DNA from: Mantis religiosa
Lineage: Eukaryota; Arthropoda; Insecta; Mantodea; Mantidae
NCBI GenBank assembly: GCA_030765055.1
Contig: CM060953.1
Coordinates: 191,773,147-191,837,146 of the forward strand
Direction: 5' to 3'
DNA length: 64,000 bases
Shown: one piece after another, positions 50,010-63,833 of the stretch
Layout of the letters: each line of letters starts with the position of its first letter
Numbering within the stretch: position 1 is the first letter of the stretch
Position numbers and translations under genes: made by a program
Notes under the pieces: model-generated
What the model was told of the DNA's origin: nothing
Database searches by the model: none
Seen by the model: only the letters and a program-made list of their open reading frames with translations

Positions 50010-50655
50010 CTAGCTCTTTATATCACTGGCCTCCGGGCGACTTTCAAAACTCTCACCTCTGTTGCATCGCCGTTCCAGCCTCGGCCTACAGTCTTCATTG
50101 TTACTCTACAAATCTCTCGTTCGTCCACTTATTACATATGCCTGCCAAGTGTGGGGGGCCGCACACACATGTCATCTGCGTCGTCAAGTTATACAGAATC
50201 TCTTCATGCGCATCGCTACCAACGCTCCATGGTTCATCCGTAATCAGCATCTCCATCACGAACTAGGACTGTTACCTCTTCACGACTACATTCGCAGGAT
50301 CGCTCGTCGTTTCTTTTCCACGCTGCAAGAAGCTCCAGGAGCTGTGCATTATAACATCGACGTCCACACGCGCCAGCCCTCACGCTTGAGGACCAGACTA
50401 CCACAGGACCTGTTTCTAAGTGATACATCTGATTCGAGTGATTCTAGTGCTTGATGTCTGTCTTACATCTTCAATATTGACATAATTTCTCAGAGAGTAT
50501 TATTGTAGTTTTAACTTAATGTAGTTAGGGGGCGGCCTGTTAGCCTACCCCTGAGTGTTATTGTTCTTTAATGTATTGTTCTGTTACCTTCTTTTCACTC
50601 TGATCTGTAAAGCACTGTACTGCTGATCGATCAATAAAAAATTATATATATAAAA
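50010..50655 (+). pseudogene. Jockey-type LINE 3' fragment (RT C-terminal region)
   Basis: Open for about 131 codons ending at 50454: YKSLVRPLITYACQVWGAA, then RIATNAPWFIRNQHLHHELG. These are hallmarks of the C-terminal part of Jockey-clade reverse transcriptases. The frame is open upstream to about 50040 without a plausible native start, so it is 5'-truncated. A 3' UTR with CAATAAAAAA near 50632 and an AT-rich tail follows to about 50655. Confidence 0.85.
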
Positions 50656-50658
50656 AAG

Positions 50659-50998
50659 GTTACCAACAACAAAAATTGCACTTTATTTCCGTAGAAACAC
50701 ACATTGTCAACTTTTATAGATGCAGTATTACGTCACATACACAATACAACTTGCAAGGCCAATGACTACAACAAAGTCCACACAGCTGTTCACGCAGGCG
50801 AGTTCAATTAACAACTGTCTGACTCTGGTGGGCGGCGGCTCCCTTTTTATAGATTACTCACTATCCAGAGTGTTCTCAATCAAGACGCCGCTATCTCCTG
50901 CCCCCCCCCAAACGTATCAGCGAGCTTTTATCTCCGTACTGCACTGCTCGTCTCTTTGAACTAGTCGGCAGCGCCGCCTTAACAATGCGTTCATGACA
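50659..50998 (-). mobile_element. LTR-like sequence, minus strand
   Basis: On the minus strand it begins TGTCATGAACGC (50998), has a TATA-like CTATAAAAAGGG (complement of 50841-50852) and AATAAA (complement of 50682-50687), and ends near GTTGGTAAC at 50659. The last dinucleotide is not a clean CA and no target duplication was found, so a solo LTR is likely but unproven. Confidence 0.5.
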
Positions 50999-51000
50999 CT

Positions 51001-51195
51001 ATACTGCAAGGACAACCACGCAAAAAATTCAGGAATTGGGAGGTATCAAACTGCTACCACACCCAGCATATAGCCCTGATCTCGCACGATCAGATTGTCA
51101 TCTTTTTCTCTCCATGGCCCATTTTCTACTTGGAAGAAATTTTGGCAACATTAAAGCAGTGCAAGTGTGTGTCACCGGATTCTTCACATCAAAAA
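51001..51195 (+). pseudogene. Mariner transposase fragment, third family
   Basis: Reads KLLPHPAYSPDLARSDCHLF followed by a HFLLGRNF-type segment, the region around the third catalytic Asp of a mariner transposase (HPPYSPDLAPSD in typical members). It differs from families 1 and 2. No TIR or other domain is visible. A relic of about 65 codons. Confidence 0.8.
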
Positions 51196-51424
51196 CAAAT
51201 GCTCTAGCATTATTTAACGTTATAATTAGACCTTTAAGTTTATCTGTGTTACATTTTGATTGATTCGAACCCGTGCACTTTAAGGGACTTAACTGTCATG
51301 TTGCCGAATGATGGAATGCTTTTCTATTTTTACGCACTGCTGGCTGTCTACATGCATTTTTCAGACTGGTTTTGTTTAAAGTAAAATCGGCGAAACGTAC
51401 AAATAGCATTAGTAAGTTACAACT

Positions 51425-52413
51425 TAATAATTCCTGATAAAATTCTACAGCAGCGGTTACCTGACTATTATTCCACCTACAGTGCTGAACTATACGCCAT
51501 TTATCAAGCACTTACTTACATACTGACAGCACACCACAACTGCTATCCAATATGCTCTGACTCCCTGAGTACCTTGCAGAGCATGAAGAGCTACGCAACA
51601 GACAACAAATTAGTTCAGGACACACAGACACTATTCAGTAACATCACGGATGCTGGTAAAGACGTGATTTTCATTTGGATCCCTTCCCATCAAGGAAAAA
51701 CAGGGAATGAAAGAGCGGACGAAGCTGCTAAAGACGCTACATCACTACGCCAACAAACGAAAGTCCAAATTCCATATTCAGATATTATAAATCATGTCTC
51801 CAAAACACCAGTACAAAAATGGAAATCTGTATGGAATCAAAAACAACCAGGAAAATTACACCAAGTGCGAAAAGGATCCAACGCTCTTCACCCAACCAAG
51901 CCGCTTACTAGAAAGGAACAAGTCATTCTCACCCGTCTACGAATTGGTCACTCCAGCCTCACTCATTCATATCTTCTCTGAAGACAGCCGCAGCCTACGT
52001 GCAAAGAATGTAATGAAAACCTTACAATTTACCACCTTCTCATAGAATGCAATGAATACGAAAGAAACAGAAAACAACACGGAATCCCACAGGACATCTC
52101 CATACTGCTAAACAGTTTCAAATTATGACGCAATCTATTTAATTACCTAAATGATATAGACATTTGGAAATTAATATATATTATGTGCAATATACTTTAA
52201 TCAATTGTATTTCATAATCTACGTAACGGTGTTAAAGTAATGGAATTTTTGTTTTGCAAAATAGTGTTGTTAACATATATATTTTCTTGTCTTTGTTTTC
52301 AGTTATCTGTATTGAATGTAAATGTTTATATATGTTACTAATTGTATTATTTTGTAAAAATGGTCGCGATATGACCTAGGAAGTTAAAGCGACCTTAAAT
52401 AAATTAAAAAAAA
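51425..52413 (+). mobile_element. 5'-truncated LINE with RNase H, bounded by 11-bp target duplication
   Basis: 989-bp insertion between AAGTTACAACT at 51414-51424 and 52414-52424. It ends with AATAAATTAAAA plus poly(A). Pre-insertion host sequence lies on both sides. Confidence 0.93.
51470..52128 (+). pseudogene. LINE RNase H and C-terminal zinc motif (I/Jockey-group)
   Basis: The RNase H domain starts before the first internal ATG. The catalytic Glu lies in SAELYAIYQAL (about 51473), the Asp in CSDSLSTLQS (about 51555), then IWIPSHQGKTGNERADEAAK with the final Asp. The frame breaks at about 51980; the next frame continues PTCKECNENLTIYHLLIEC (C-x2-C-x7-H-x4-C) and stops at 52128. RNase H removes RNA from the RNA-DNA hybrid during retrotransposition. 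Reverse transcriptase and endonuclease are missing by 5' truncation. Confidence 0.9.
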
Positions 52414-52424
52414 AAGTTACAACT

Positions 52425-53692
52425 CTGACTGAATACAGGAAATTTATCTTTCCATGATGACAACATAAACGGCAATATTTAAAAGCACGATCCTCTAAAC
52501 CTAATTTCAAATATGATACATTGTTGAAACTTCACGTTGTAAACATACGAGAAACCTTCCAGCAGCTTGCCTTAATTCTTCTGTGGATTTTACAGGCTTA
52601 GTTTCGTATAGAATGAAAGGAAATGTTGCCAACAATGAGAAATGTCCCTTAGAGCACTCTTTTAGGGCAAAAAAGCAAGAATAATGGTCCTATTTACCTC
52701 AAATCCTATTACGTAATAACGCAACGGAAGGAAACGACGTGAATTGTGTAATGTGCACGTGCAACGTGCTTTCTTTGTTTTTATCTGTCTGTTTTTGCTT
52801 CAGTCAGTTCACCACAGGAGGTAACCTCAACTGTTTTTTTTTGAGCAGTCTTATACCACAATCGCTTTAACAGACGAAGGTTGGCAAATACAGCGAAATG
52901 TGGCGTTTTTTCTTCCGGTTTCTTTACTCTAGCGTTTTGTGAAAGTAAAGAGTGATAGGTGCTTCAGATGTATGCATCACTACAATTACTGTTACTAGAA
53001 TGCACAAGGAAAGCTTCGCTCCTTCTTTACTTCTTCCCCTCAAGTATTACGCATTTCGCAATTCCCTCCTACATTTTTCATGCAATTTTGATCTATTTCT
53101 AGGGTCTAGTATCCAATTTTTCTAAACATTGTAGTTTATATTATTTTTATAAGGAGAAAAAATGTGTATGTAAAGTAATCTCAGAAACTACACAAAGTTT
53201 TGGTAAATCTTTCACAATTTAACAGGGTCGTTTGGTAAGTGTTTGTAGTTTGTCTGATCATATACCTACAGGTTGTTTCAAAACGACATGGAACGATTAT
53301 AGCCGTTTCGTAGTTTATAACTTAAATAGTCCAAATTTCCGTGTCGCAGTTTAGAAGTTCTGTTAGGTATAATTTTATGTAGCATTAAATATTACAGGAT
53401 TTTGTGATTACGCAGTGCAGGAACCACTGGCATGCGAACTTCAAAAGTTGTTATTGGGACGCACCGGTCACGAAAACAAAAACAGTACTCCTTGCTATTT
53501 ATCAATGACCCTACTCTACCTTTCAGTAGTATGGACTGTAAAAAGAGAGAAGGAATAATAAGTGACTATTCTATAATAACACATATTGTAACACGTCTGT
53601 AAATATACTTAATGGACTGTCCTGTGTAGCAGTGGCCTGGGCCAAAACAGAGGGCAGCCCAAAAAATTGTAAAAGCTTACTACCTCAATAAA
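52425..53692. other. Unassigned low-copy-looking sequence; LINE-like tail at right edge
   Basis: No recognised frame. The last about 90 bp (53600-53692) end in AATAAAT directly joined to (ATT)n, resembling a retroelement 3' end with an ATT tail. Confidence 0.45.
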
Positions 53693-55115
<1,423 letters not shown>

Positions 55116-55643
55116 ATACATTTGAAGGAGTTATACTCCTCCCAAAAGCAGTTCGTATTCAAGTGTACCTCGGTTAAAGCTGCCAATATCAATTAATGCC
55201 AGCAATAATGACTATTCCCCCATCAAGCAACAGTGGAGCAGTACTTCTTGTGCACTAAGCATGCTGTGATGGAGGAAGCATCGACCGCCAAACACAGACA
55301 TCCCCTCGGGGGACTCTTTTTTCCTGATTAAAGCGAAGGGAGAAGGATACTTCTACCCCGAACATGCGCGGGAGAACCTGTGGTAAACATCACACTGTCA
55401 TGCAGTAGATAACGGCAGTACTGTCAGGCCCTTCCGATTGAAGCGGTGTGGTTTACCTCACACAAAGAACCATCTTCATACAAGAGCATCCCTTTTAAGA
55501 TTTCCGCATCAGCACTATCATCTACCGTCCTTTGTCTTCGTGGGCCATCACCTTTTAGCACTTTCACCCTACTTCGGAAACTAACCGTGATTTATGGCGC
55601 TTAAATAAGTGAAAGTTACACTAGAAATTTAATTATTTTTTTC
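55116..55643. other. Unassigned segment between two oppositely oriented SINE1 arrays
   Basis: About 530 bp of low-copy-looking sequence with no frame or motif I recognise. It is bounded by the 3' sides of arrays h and i. Confidence 0.5.
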
Positions 55644-56705
55644 GTTACGTCCTCCAACGTTAAGTCATATCGGACGATGAACGAAATGATGTTCAAATGA
55701 GTACAGGGTACATAGAGCTTAGAGTTACCAGACATTCATCTTTCAGGATAAGAGAAAACCTCCAACGTTAAGTCATATTGGACGATGAATGAAATGATGT
55801 TCAAATAAGTACAGAGTACATAGAGCTTAGAGTTACCAGACATTGATCTTTCAGGATAAGAGAAAACCTCCAACGTTAAGTCATATTGGACGATGAATGA
55901 AATGGTGTTCAATTGAGTACAGGGTACATAGAGCTTAGAGTTACCAGACATTGATCTTTCAGGATAAGAGAAAACCTCCAACGTTAAGTCATATTGGACG
56001 ATGAATGAAATGATGTTCAATTGAGTACAGGGTACATAGAGCTTAGAGTTACCAGACATTCATCTTTCAGGATAAGAGAAAACCTCCAACGTTAAGTCAT
56101 ATTGGACGATGAATGAAATGATGTTCAAATGAGTACAGGGTACATAGAGCTTAGAGGTACCAGGATAAGAGAAAACCTCCAACGTTAACTCATATAGAAC
56201 GGAGAATGAAATGATGTTCAAATGAGTACAGGGTACATAGAGCTTAGAGGTACCAGACATTGATCTTTCAGGATAAGGGAAAACCTTCAACGTTAAGTCA
56301 TATCGGACGATGAATGAAATTACATTCACATGAGCACAGGTTCAATAGAGCTTAGAGTTATCAGACTCTCATCTTTCAAGATAAGATAAAAACCGCAACG
56401 TTAAGTCATACCGGACGATGAATGAAGTGATGTTCAAATGAGTACAGGATACATATAGCTTAGAGTTACTAGACATTCATCTTTCAGGATAAGGGAAAAC
56501 CTCCAGAATTAAGTCATATCGGACGATTAATGAAATGCTGTTCAAATGAGTACAGATTCAATAGTGCTTAGAGTTAAAAAATTTTGATCTTTCAGTATAA
56601 GGGTAAATTCCAGGGAGAAAAAAAAAAGACCTTATCCAGATTATTCTCCCTGACAGTAATTGGAACTCGGGACCTCTTGAGTGTTAGATACGCTACCAAG
56701 TCCTA
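55644..56705 (-). mobile_element. SINE1 copy i with about 9 units and tRNA-like head
   Basis: Minus strand: head about 56625-56705 (B-box complement TTGGAACTCGGGACCTC at about 56660-56676), nine body units, and an intact 3' end (ACGTCCTCCAACG at about 55647). One unit near 56155 lacks about 15 bp. Confidence 0.88.
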
Positions 56706-57330
56706 AGCCCAATAAATGTACACGTTGTGAAGGTTTGCAATTTATGTCAAATGTACTTGATTCTGCAGTTATCCATTACCGAAATATTCGACAATATTCT
56801 AGTTTGATTTTAAAATAATTTTTACTGTTCACGAATAGGAAGTGAACTTTTTCTCTCTTCTGGACATACAGAGAAAATTAAATTTGAAAGCCTGCTCTAT
56901 TCTATGGTTGTGCCTGCAAGGAAATATACAATAAGAGTCTTTTGTAAATATTTATTATTTTGATCAATATGAAATAGACAAATAACCTTTGCAACAATTA
57001 ATTAATGAGTTAAATAAATATTTATTCTTTTTTCACTGCAACATTATACTCGTAGAAAGCCTTCAGGAAGGTAGATAAATCTGTAAGTGACCTGCTTCAA
57101 ACAACGGCTTTTAAAACAAATGAATACTACGGTACAAACAAGTGATGGGAAAATGTCTTCATTTCCTATTCTACCAAGGTCAAGTAACAACAGCTGTAGC
57201 GTTGAACGCCAAAGAACCGAAAGACGACCTTCAACTCGACTCATGGCAACAAACACAAACATTAGGAAATGTGGTGTTAAAGATCCTTCATTGCTGCACA
57301 AAAACTTCAGAATATGAGAGAAAAAGGTAC
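56706..57330. other. Unassigned AT-rich sequence
   Basis: Overlapping frames on both strands at 57044-57438 (76-110 codons) have no recognised domain. Confidence 0.5.
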
Positions 57331-58910
57331 TTGTATTACGTAACATTTTTAAGCACTCACGTTCAAGAGATCCCAAGTTCGAAACACGGTCTGGGTGACA
57401 AAGTTTTTTCCAGTGTTTTTCTTGTCCTTAAAAGATAAAAATGGCAAATAACACTAAGCTGTATGAACTCTGGCTCATCCGATATGACTTAACGTTGGAG
57501 GTTTTCCCTTACCCTGAAAGATGAATGTCTGGTAACTCTAAGCTCTATGTACCCTGTACTCATTTGAACATCACTTCATTCATCGTCCGATATAACTTAA
57601 CGTTGGAGGTTTTCTCTTATCCTGAAAGATGAATGTCTGGTAACTCTAAGCTCTATGTACCCTGTACTCATTTGAACATCATTTCGTTCATCGTCAGATA
57701 TAACTTAACGTTGGAGGTTTTCTCTTATCCTGAAAGATGAATGTCTGGTAACTCTAAGCTCTACGTACCCTGTACTCATTTGAACATCATTTCGTTCATC
57801 GTCCGATATAACTTAACGTTGGAGGTTTTCTCTTATCCTGAAAGATGGATGTCTGGTAACTCTAAGCTCTATGTACCCTGTACTCATTTGAACATCACTT
57901 CATTCATCGTCCGATATGACTTAACGTTGGAGGTTTTCTCTTATCCTGAAAGATGAATGTCTGGTAACTCTAAGCTCTATATACCCTGTACTCATTTGAA
58001 CATCATTTCATTCATTGTCCGATATGACTTAACGTTGGAGGTTTTCTCTTATTCTGAAAGATGAATGTCTGGTAACTATAAGCTCTATGGACCCTGTACT
58101 CATTTGAACATCATGTCATTCGTCGTCCGATATGACTTAACGTTAGAGAATTTCCCTTATCCTGAATGATGAATGTCTGGTAACTCTAAGCTCTATGTAC
58201 CCTGTACTCATTTGAACATCATTTCATTCATCGTCCGATATGGCTTAACGTTGGAGGTTTTCTCTTATCCTGAAACATGAATGTCTGGTAACTCTAAGTT
58301 CTATGTACCTTGTACTCATTTGAACTTCATTTCATTCATCGTCCGATATGGCTTAACGTTGGAGGTTTTCTCTTATCCTGAAAGATGAATGTCTGGGAAC
58401 TCTAAGTTCTATGTACCTTGTACTCATTTGAACTTCATTTCATTCATCGTCCGATATGGCTTAACGTTGGAGGTTTTCTCTTATCCTGAAAGATGAATGT
58501 CTGGTAACTCTAAGTTCTATGTACCTTGTACTCATTTGAACTTCATTTCATTCATCGTCCGATATGGCTTAACGTTGGAGGTTTTCTCTTATCCTGAAAG
58601 ATGAATGTCTGGTAACTCTAAGTTCTATGTACCTTGTACTCATTTGAACTTCATTTCATTCATCGTCCGATATGGCTTAACGTTGGAGGTTTTCTCTTAT
58701 CCTGAAAGATGAATGTCTGGTAACTCTAAGTTCTATGTACCTTGTACTCATTTGAACTTCATTTCATTCATCGTCCGATATGACTTAACGTTGGAGGTTT
58801 TCTTTTATTCTGAAAGATGAATGGTAACTCTGAGCTCTATGTACCCTGTACTCATTTGAACATCATTTCATTCATCGTCCGTAATGACTTAACTTGGATG
58901 TTTAATAATA
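57331..58910 (+). mobile_element. SINE1 copy j with decayed head and about 13 units
   Basis: B-box-like CAAGTTCGAAACACGG at 57374-57389, then about thirteen 108-bp units. Units from about 58290 to 58760 share GAACTTCATTT and TATGGCTTAACG variants, a local block amplification. It runs into (AAT)n at 58916. Confidence 0.87.
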
Positions 58911-58915
58911 ATGAA

Positions 58916-59534
<619 letters not shown>

Positions 59535-60322
59535 AAAAGTCTGCTATGAGGGTATCGGGTAGATAACCAATGTCGGTAGAAATAAAACAATATAAGAAAA
59601 GAGCAATACATTATAAACATCTGCAATTGATTACTAATGTAGAAATACTTTTTTCCGCAGTTGGACATATTGGGAAAGTGTAGGAACGTGGAAACAAAAA
59701 GCAAGCGGTGTAATGTTTTGTTTCTTCTTAAACAGAAGGGGGAAAAAAGACAAACCACGTCCGCTGGAAACGGACAGGAAGCTATTTTTACAACAGTGCG
59801 GGTTTTCCTTGATCCCCCAGCGAAGGACTTCTTGCAGAGAAGCAAAGGATTAAATAGATTGCTCTCTGCTTGGATTATGCAAATTTGGCCAGACTCTCCT
59901 CTCCTGAGGTTGCAGGTTAAATCTAAAAGGTGGTGCTAGCCAGGATTCATTTGTTTATTCTTGTGTGGTGCACGAGTTGATTCTGGATTTACTTAGCTTT
60001 ATTGCTTAATTTTAAAAGCCACTTTCCTGGATTGCGCATTTTATATAGTGTTTAAGGGAGACAGAGAATATAAAACTGCAGTATTATTATTTTGTTTACG
60101 TAAAGGAGGTTAAGGTCCAGTAAATCTTTACCTGTTATTAATTTTCTTTTAAGTATGTGTTTGTTTTGTGTTCATTATGACTAAAGTCACGTGACAGTTG
60201 TAGCATAATTTCTATACTGCTACACCTGCGATGATTGAAGATGCTAGGATCCCCGCGTTGTGCCGACATATATAGCAGGATTCCTCAGTTGTGGGTTTCG
60301 ATGCCCCAAAGTTGCGGCAATA
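59535..60322. other. Unassigned sequence
   Basis: A 92-codon frame at 59661-59939 has no known domain. Ends at the TA flank of mariner E. Confidence 0.5.
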
Positions 60323-60324
60323 TA

Positions 60325-61610
60325 CGAGAGCTGTTCAATAATTTTTCGCACTAAAATATAAACTTATTATATTCAGTTAGCTTAATGTGAAATAAGCTCA
60401 CCGTAGTGGTTTCATTGTTGGTACTCCTGGTTCCCGCCTGTGAGAACCAGGTACATTCAGACATGTTCAGTATCGCCTACCGCTGCAATGTAGGTAACAC
60501 GCGAGGAACAATATGCGGCTTAAATTCTGCTTTCGTCTCAACAAATCTTCAGTTGAGGCCTATTCAATGTTACAGGAGGCCTATGGAGAGTCTGTTCTTC
60601 CCTACAGCACAGCTCAAAGGTGGTTTAAAATATTTAAAGAGGGAGACAATCAATTTCAAAGGAAGGTGGACCCGGTGCTCCAGTTACTGTTCCTACGGAA
60701 GAAAACATCAACACTGCTGCTGCCATTGTTAGAGAGGATCGACAAATTACCTTAAGATCACTTTCTGAAATACTGAACACTTCATTGGGTGCCACCCACA
60801 CGTTGGTGACAGAAACATTACACATGGGACGTGCTTGTGCGTGATGGTTCCAAGACTGTTGATTCCCGAACAAAAGGACATTCGCATGCAGGTCTGCATG
60901 CAGTTAAACTTGATGTTAGAGGAAGATCCGGAGTATCTTTCAAACGTAATCACTGCTGATTAAACTTGACTACATCATTTTGATCCTGAGAGCAAACAGC
61001 AAAGCTCAGTGTGGAAATCTCCTTCATCACCAACCCCCCCAAAAGCAAAAGTGGTTGCTTCTGCTGGGAAAGTTATGGTCATCTCATTCTTTGATATTCA
61101 TGGAATGGTTTATCAGTATGTTGTACTTGCACACACATCAGTAACTGGACAATACTACAGGGATGTCCTGAAAACATTGCAAGTCCATATCAGGCGAAAA
61201 AGACCACATTTCCGTGAAGCAGGCTGGATGCTGCACCACGAAAATGCTTGGCCGTATATTGTCAATGTTGTTGCTGAATATCTTGCAAAAATCAACGTGA
61301 AGTGCCTCCCTCACCCTCCCTATAGTCCTGATTTAGCCCCATGTGACTTTTCTCTATTCCCTAACTTGAAGAAACGCCTTCGTGGGAGGCATTATCCATC
61401 ATTAGAAGCAGTGGTGAAGACTGCGGTGGCGATTTTGAAGGATCTCTCAAAAATTGTTTCCAGCATGTGTTTGAAGACCGGTAGAAACGCTGAGACAAGT
61501 GCATCGCATTCAGGGGAGACCATTTTGAGAAGGACCTACAAAATTATAAGGATGAGTAAATGTACGTCATCAAAAAAAAATTGTGATTATTCTTTATTGA
61601 ACAGCCCTCG
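60325..61610 (+). mobile_element. Mariner family 1, copy E (1,286 bp)
   Basis: TA at 60323-60324, then CGAGAGCTGTTCAATAA. The right TIR ends TTGAACAGCCCTCG at 61610 (the following TA has become TG). It has the best-preserved 3' TIR of the family. Confidence 0.93.
60488..61560 (+). pseudogene. Mariner transposase, family 1, copy E (broken)
   Basis: The start region reads ATG TAG: codon 2, Glu in the other copies, is a stop (60491-60493). A small deletion near 60523 shifts the HTH frame. The catalytic part is the most complete in the window, open from 61009 through MLHHENAWPYI and HPPYSPDLAPCDFSLF to the C-terminus at about 61560. The second catalytic Asp is Glu (HHEN, not HHDN). In copies that keep it, Asp-to-Asp spacing is 34 residues, as in D34D mariners. 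A stop replaces Glu after the first Asp (GCTGATTAA near 60955-60963). Confidence 0.9.
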
Positions 61611-62280
61611 TGTATAGCAAGATTCGTGCTGGTATCTCGTTTCCCGTCGTTGGTCTTACTTCGTCGATGTTACCTTCATGCAAAATATTATAACTTGATG
61701 AAGAAGATGTTCGCCGAAGTTATCAGGAAAATCCTTAATTATACCTCGGCTAGCTTTTAATATTCTTCTGTTATATTCTTACTTACGAGCAATGAAAACT
61801 CTAAGTTACAAGGTTAGTAACGAGTGAAGAAATCATTAAGATTTTTAATTTGAATTTCTATAAGACATCAGTCTTTTGTTTATTTCTTTTAACACCAAAT
61901 CCATTACAATTCTTATCACAAAACTTTATACTGTGATCGGAATCAATCTAATACTTCAAATTGAACTAACACTTAAATATTTTCGAGCAATTTAAGAAAC
62001 GTCCGATCTCTTGGGCGTCCCAGAAAAAAAGGAGGAATCTTCTTTCGGTTTCTACACCAAGATTATTTAATCCTTCGTTACTATCGCTACCCATATGTTA
62101 CTTTTATATGATTGGCCGATTTACTGCTACGTCACTACATGACGTAATATAATTATTACTACGCCATTCACAAAATTACATTTATTTTTACACAATTTTG
62201 TTTGTTTTTCTTTTATAAATTTATAAAATTTTCAAAACCTTCTATATATAAGTAGAAACAACTGTAACACAGTCTTTATG
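61611..62280. other. Unassigned AT-rich sequence
   Basis: No recognised feature. Confidence 0.5.
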
Positions 62281-62284
62281 TTCG

Positions 62285-62425
62285 TCTGGATAGTTGGCAA
62301 GTCTGTCTCACATTCAAGAGGCCCCGAGTTCGAATCGTGGCTAGGTTAATTTGCTCAGTAGAGGTTTTTATGGTGGGTTTCCCAGTCTCCAGTCTCACCG
62401 CAAATTGCGCTAATGTCATTTTTTT
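62285..62425 (+). mobile_element. Possible tRNA-derived SINE
   Basis: A-box-like GATAGTTGGCAAGTCTG and B-box-like CCGAGTTCGAATCGTGG (about 62325-62341), then about 75 bp of body ending in a T-run. Single copy in this window. Confidence 0.5.
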
Positions 62426-62757
62426 TTAATTTGGATTTTCACATAAAAATGTCTATAATTTTTTATTACAATAGCCTATTTTAAAATATTTTCATGAAAA
62501 GTAAAATGTTGTTCTGAATGTTCTAGGAATATCTATGTAGTCGTCGTCATTCTAACTGTATTTTTCGGAACTTGTAAACTGTAACAGACATACAAAAGCT
62601 TTCTACACAAACACTCGATGAAATTGTAAATAATATAGATGTTATCACATCGCCTGTAGTATATTCGTAATTAGACAGTTGACGTTTGCACGTCTGCAAA
62701 TGTTTTCTGTAACAAGTGAATACTATATGTTAGACGGAATGTTTATCTCATACGTTA

Positions 62758-62845
62758 CTAGATAGCTGAGTTAGAACTAGCGCAGAACTGCAATGTCATC
62801 TGTCTGCTGTGAAGGTGGTTCAAATTCCCTGCTTAGGTATGCTAT
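62758..62845 (+). mobile_element. Possible tRNA-like SINE head
   Basis: A-box-like TAGCTGAGTTAGAACTAG and B-box-like GTGGTTCAAATTCCC, followed by a T-run at about 62845. Short and unsupported by a second copy. Confidence 0.45.
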
Positions 62846-62849
62846 TTTT

Positions 62850-63412
62850 TTTTACCACGTAAAAAGTATTATTCTGAAAATTGTTATTATTTTTATTCTT
62901 TATTGTTTTATTTATATTTTATGGCATTGTTTGGTGATTCTTTATTGATGAACTACAAGTAGGTAGTTGTTTAAACAGAGCTATAGGTTGGTACAATTCA
63001 AATAAGGATCATTTATACACATTTTAACACAGAAAACATGGAACTTAGAGCATTAGAGTCTAACATGTAAGTTAAACACAATTTTGCAATCATAGAATTA
63101 TTGTGTTAATAAAATTGTCGTTTCAAATTGGTATTTTTGTGTCGCTGGAATGACCCTTTTCCTATTCCTGAAACACTACTTCTCTAACGAAGCAAGTGCT
63201 CGAACTGATGACCTTCTTGAGTGATGCACGCCCTCAGGGACTTGATAATTAAATTATTGCGAATTCGGTCGCCAAGTGTTAATGAAGATAAAGAAGAGTA
63301 CTTACAATGCTCAGATTCGAACTGCCATGATGGTTTAGGGCACAGGAGAGGTCAGAATCCCATAGAGCTGTTTCGAGACTTGGCTAAAAGCACGTTCTGG
63401 GTTCAGTAGTAC
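62850..63412. other. Unassigned sequence
   Basis: No recognised feature. Confidence 0.5.
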
Positions 63413-63421
63413 GACTTGTAT

Positions 63422-63730
63422 AAATCCATGGCGCGACAGCCCTTACGGGCCAAGGCCTACCAAGCCGACTGCCGGCCTCACGCCCACTTACGCACGACAG
63501 AGGTGGACCATCATCCAAACGATACGGGGAGGAGATGTGGTCAGCATCTCGGCATTCCCCAGTAAGCATCCCTAGAGTAAGCTCCTCACTTTCCTCACGA
63601 TGCTGAGTGAGCAGCGGTCCGATACCCGGGACCTAAAATTCCCACCACATGGGTGGGATCAAACCCGGGCCGCTTTCCGTGGCCAGGGACCATGCTGCCT
63701 TAGCCCGCTACACCACGGCGCAGGACGTAA
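63422..63730 (-). mobile_element. SINE4, full length, with 9-bp target duplication
   Basis: 309-bp tRNA-derived SINE on the minus strand. Head about 63650-63725 (A box TGGTGTAGCGGGCTAAGG, B box GGGTTTGATCCC), then a body ending with TTGGCCCGTAAGGGCTGTCG and GCGCCATGGATTTATACA-like 3' end. Flanked by GACTTGTAT at 63413-63421 and 63731-63739. Confidence 0.88.
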
Positions 63731-63833
63731 GACTTGTATGCCTGGCGCTATACCTTTGCCACCTCGCGAGTTCTCGTGCTTCATTTAGCCTTTTAAGACA
63801 CTTCATGATTTGCTGGGTGTTTTAATGCAAGGG

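Noticed and set aside
57044..57438. Overlapping 76-110 codon frames on both strands
   Set aside because: No family resemblance seen, and opposite-strand overlap suggests chance.
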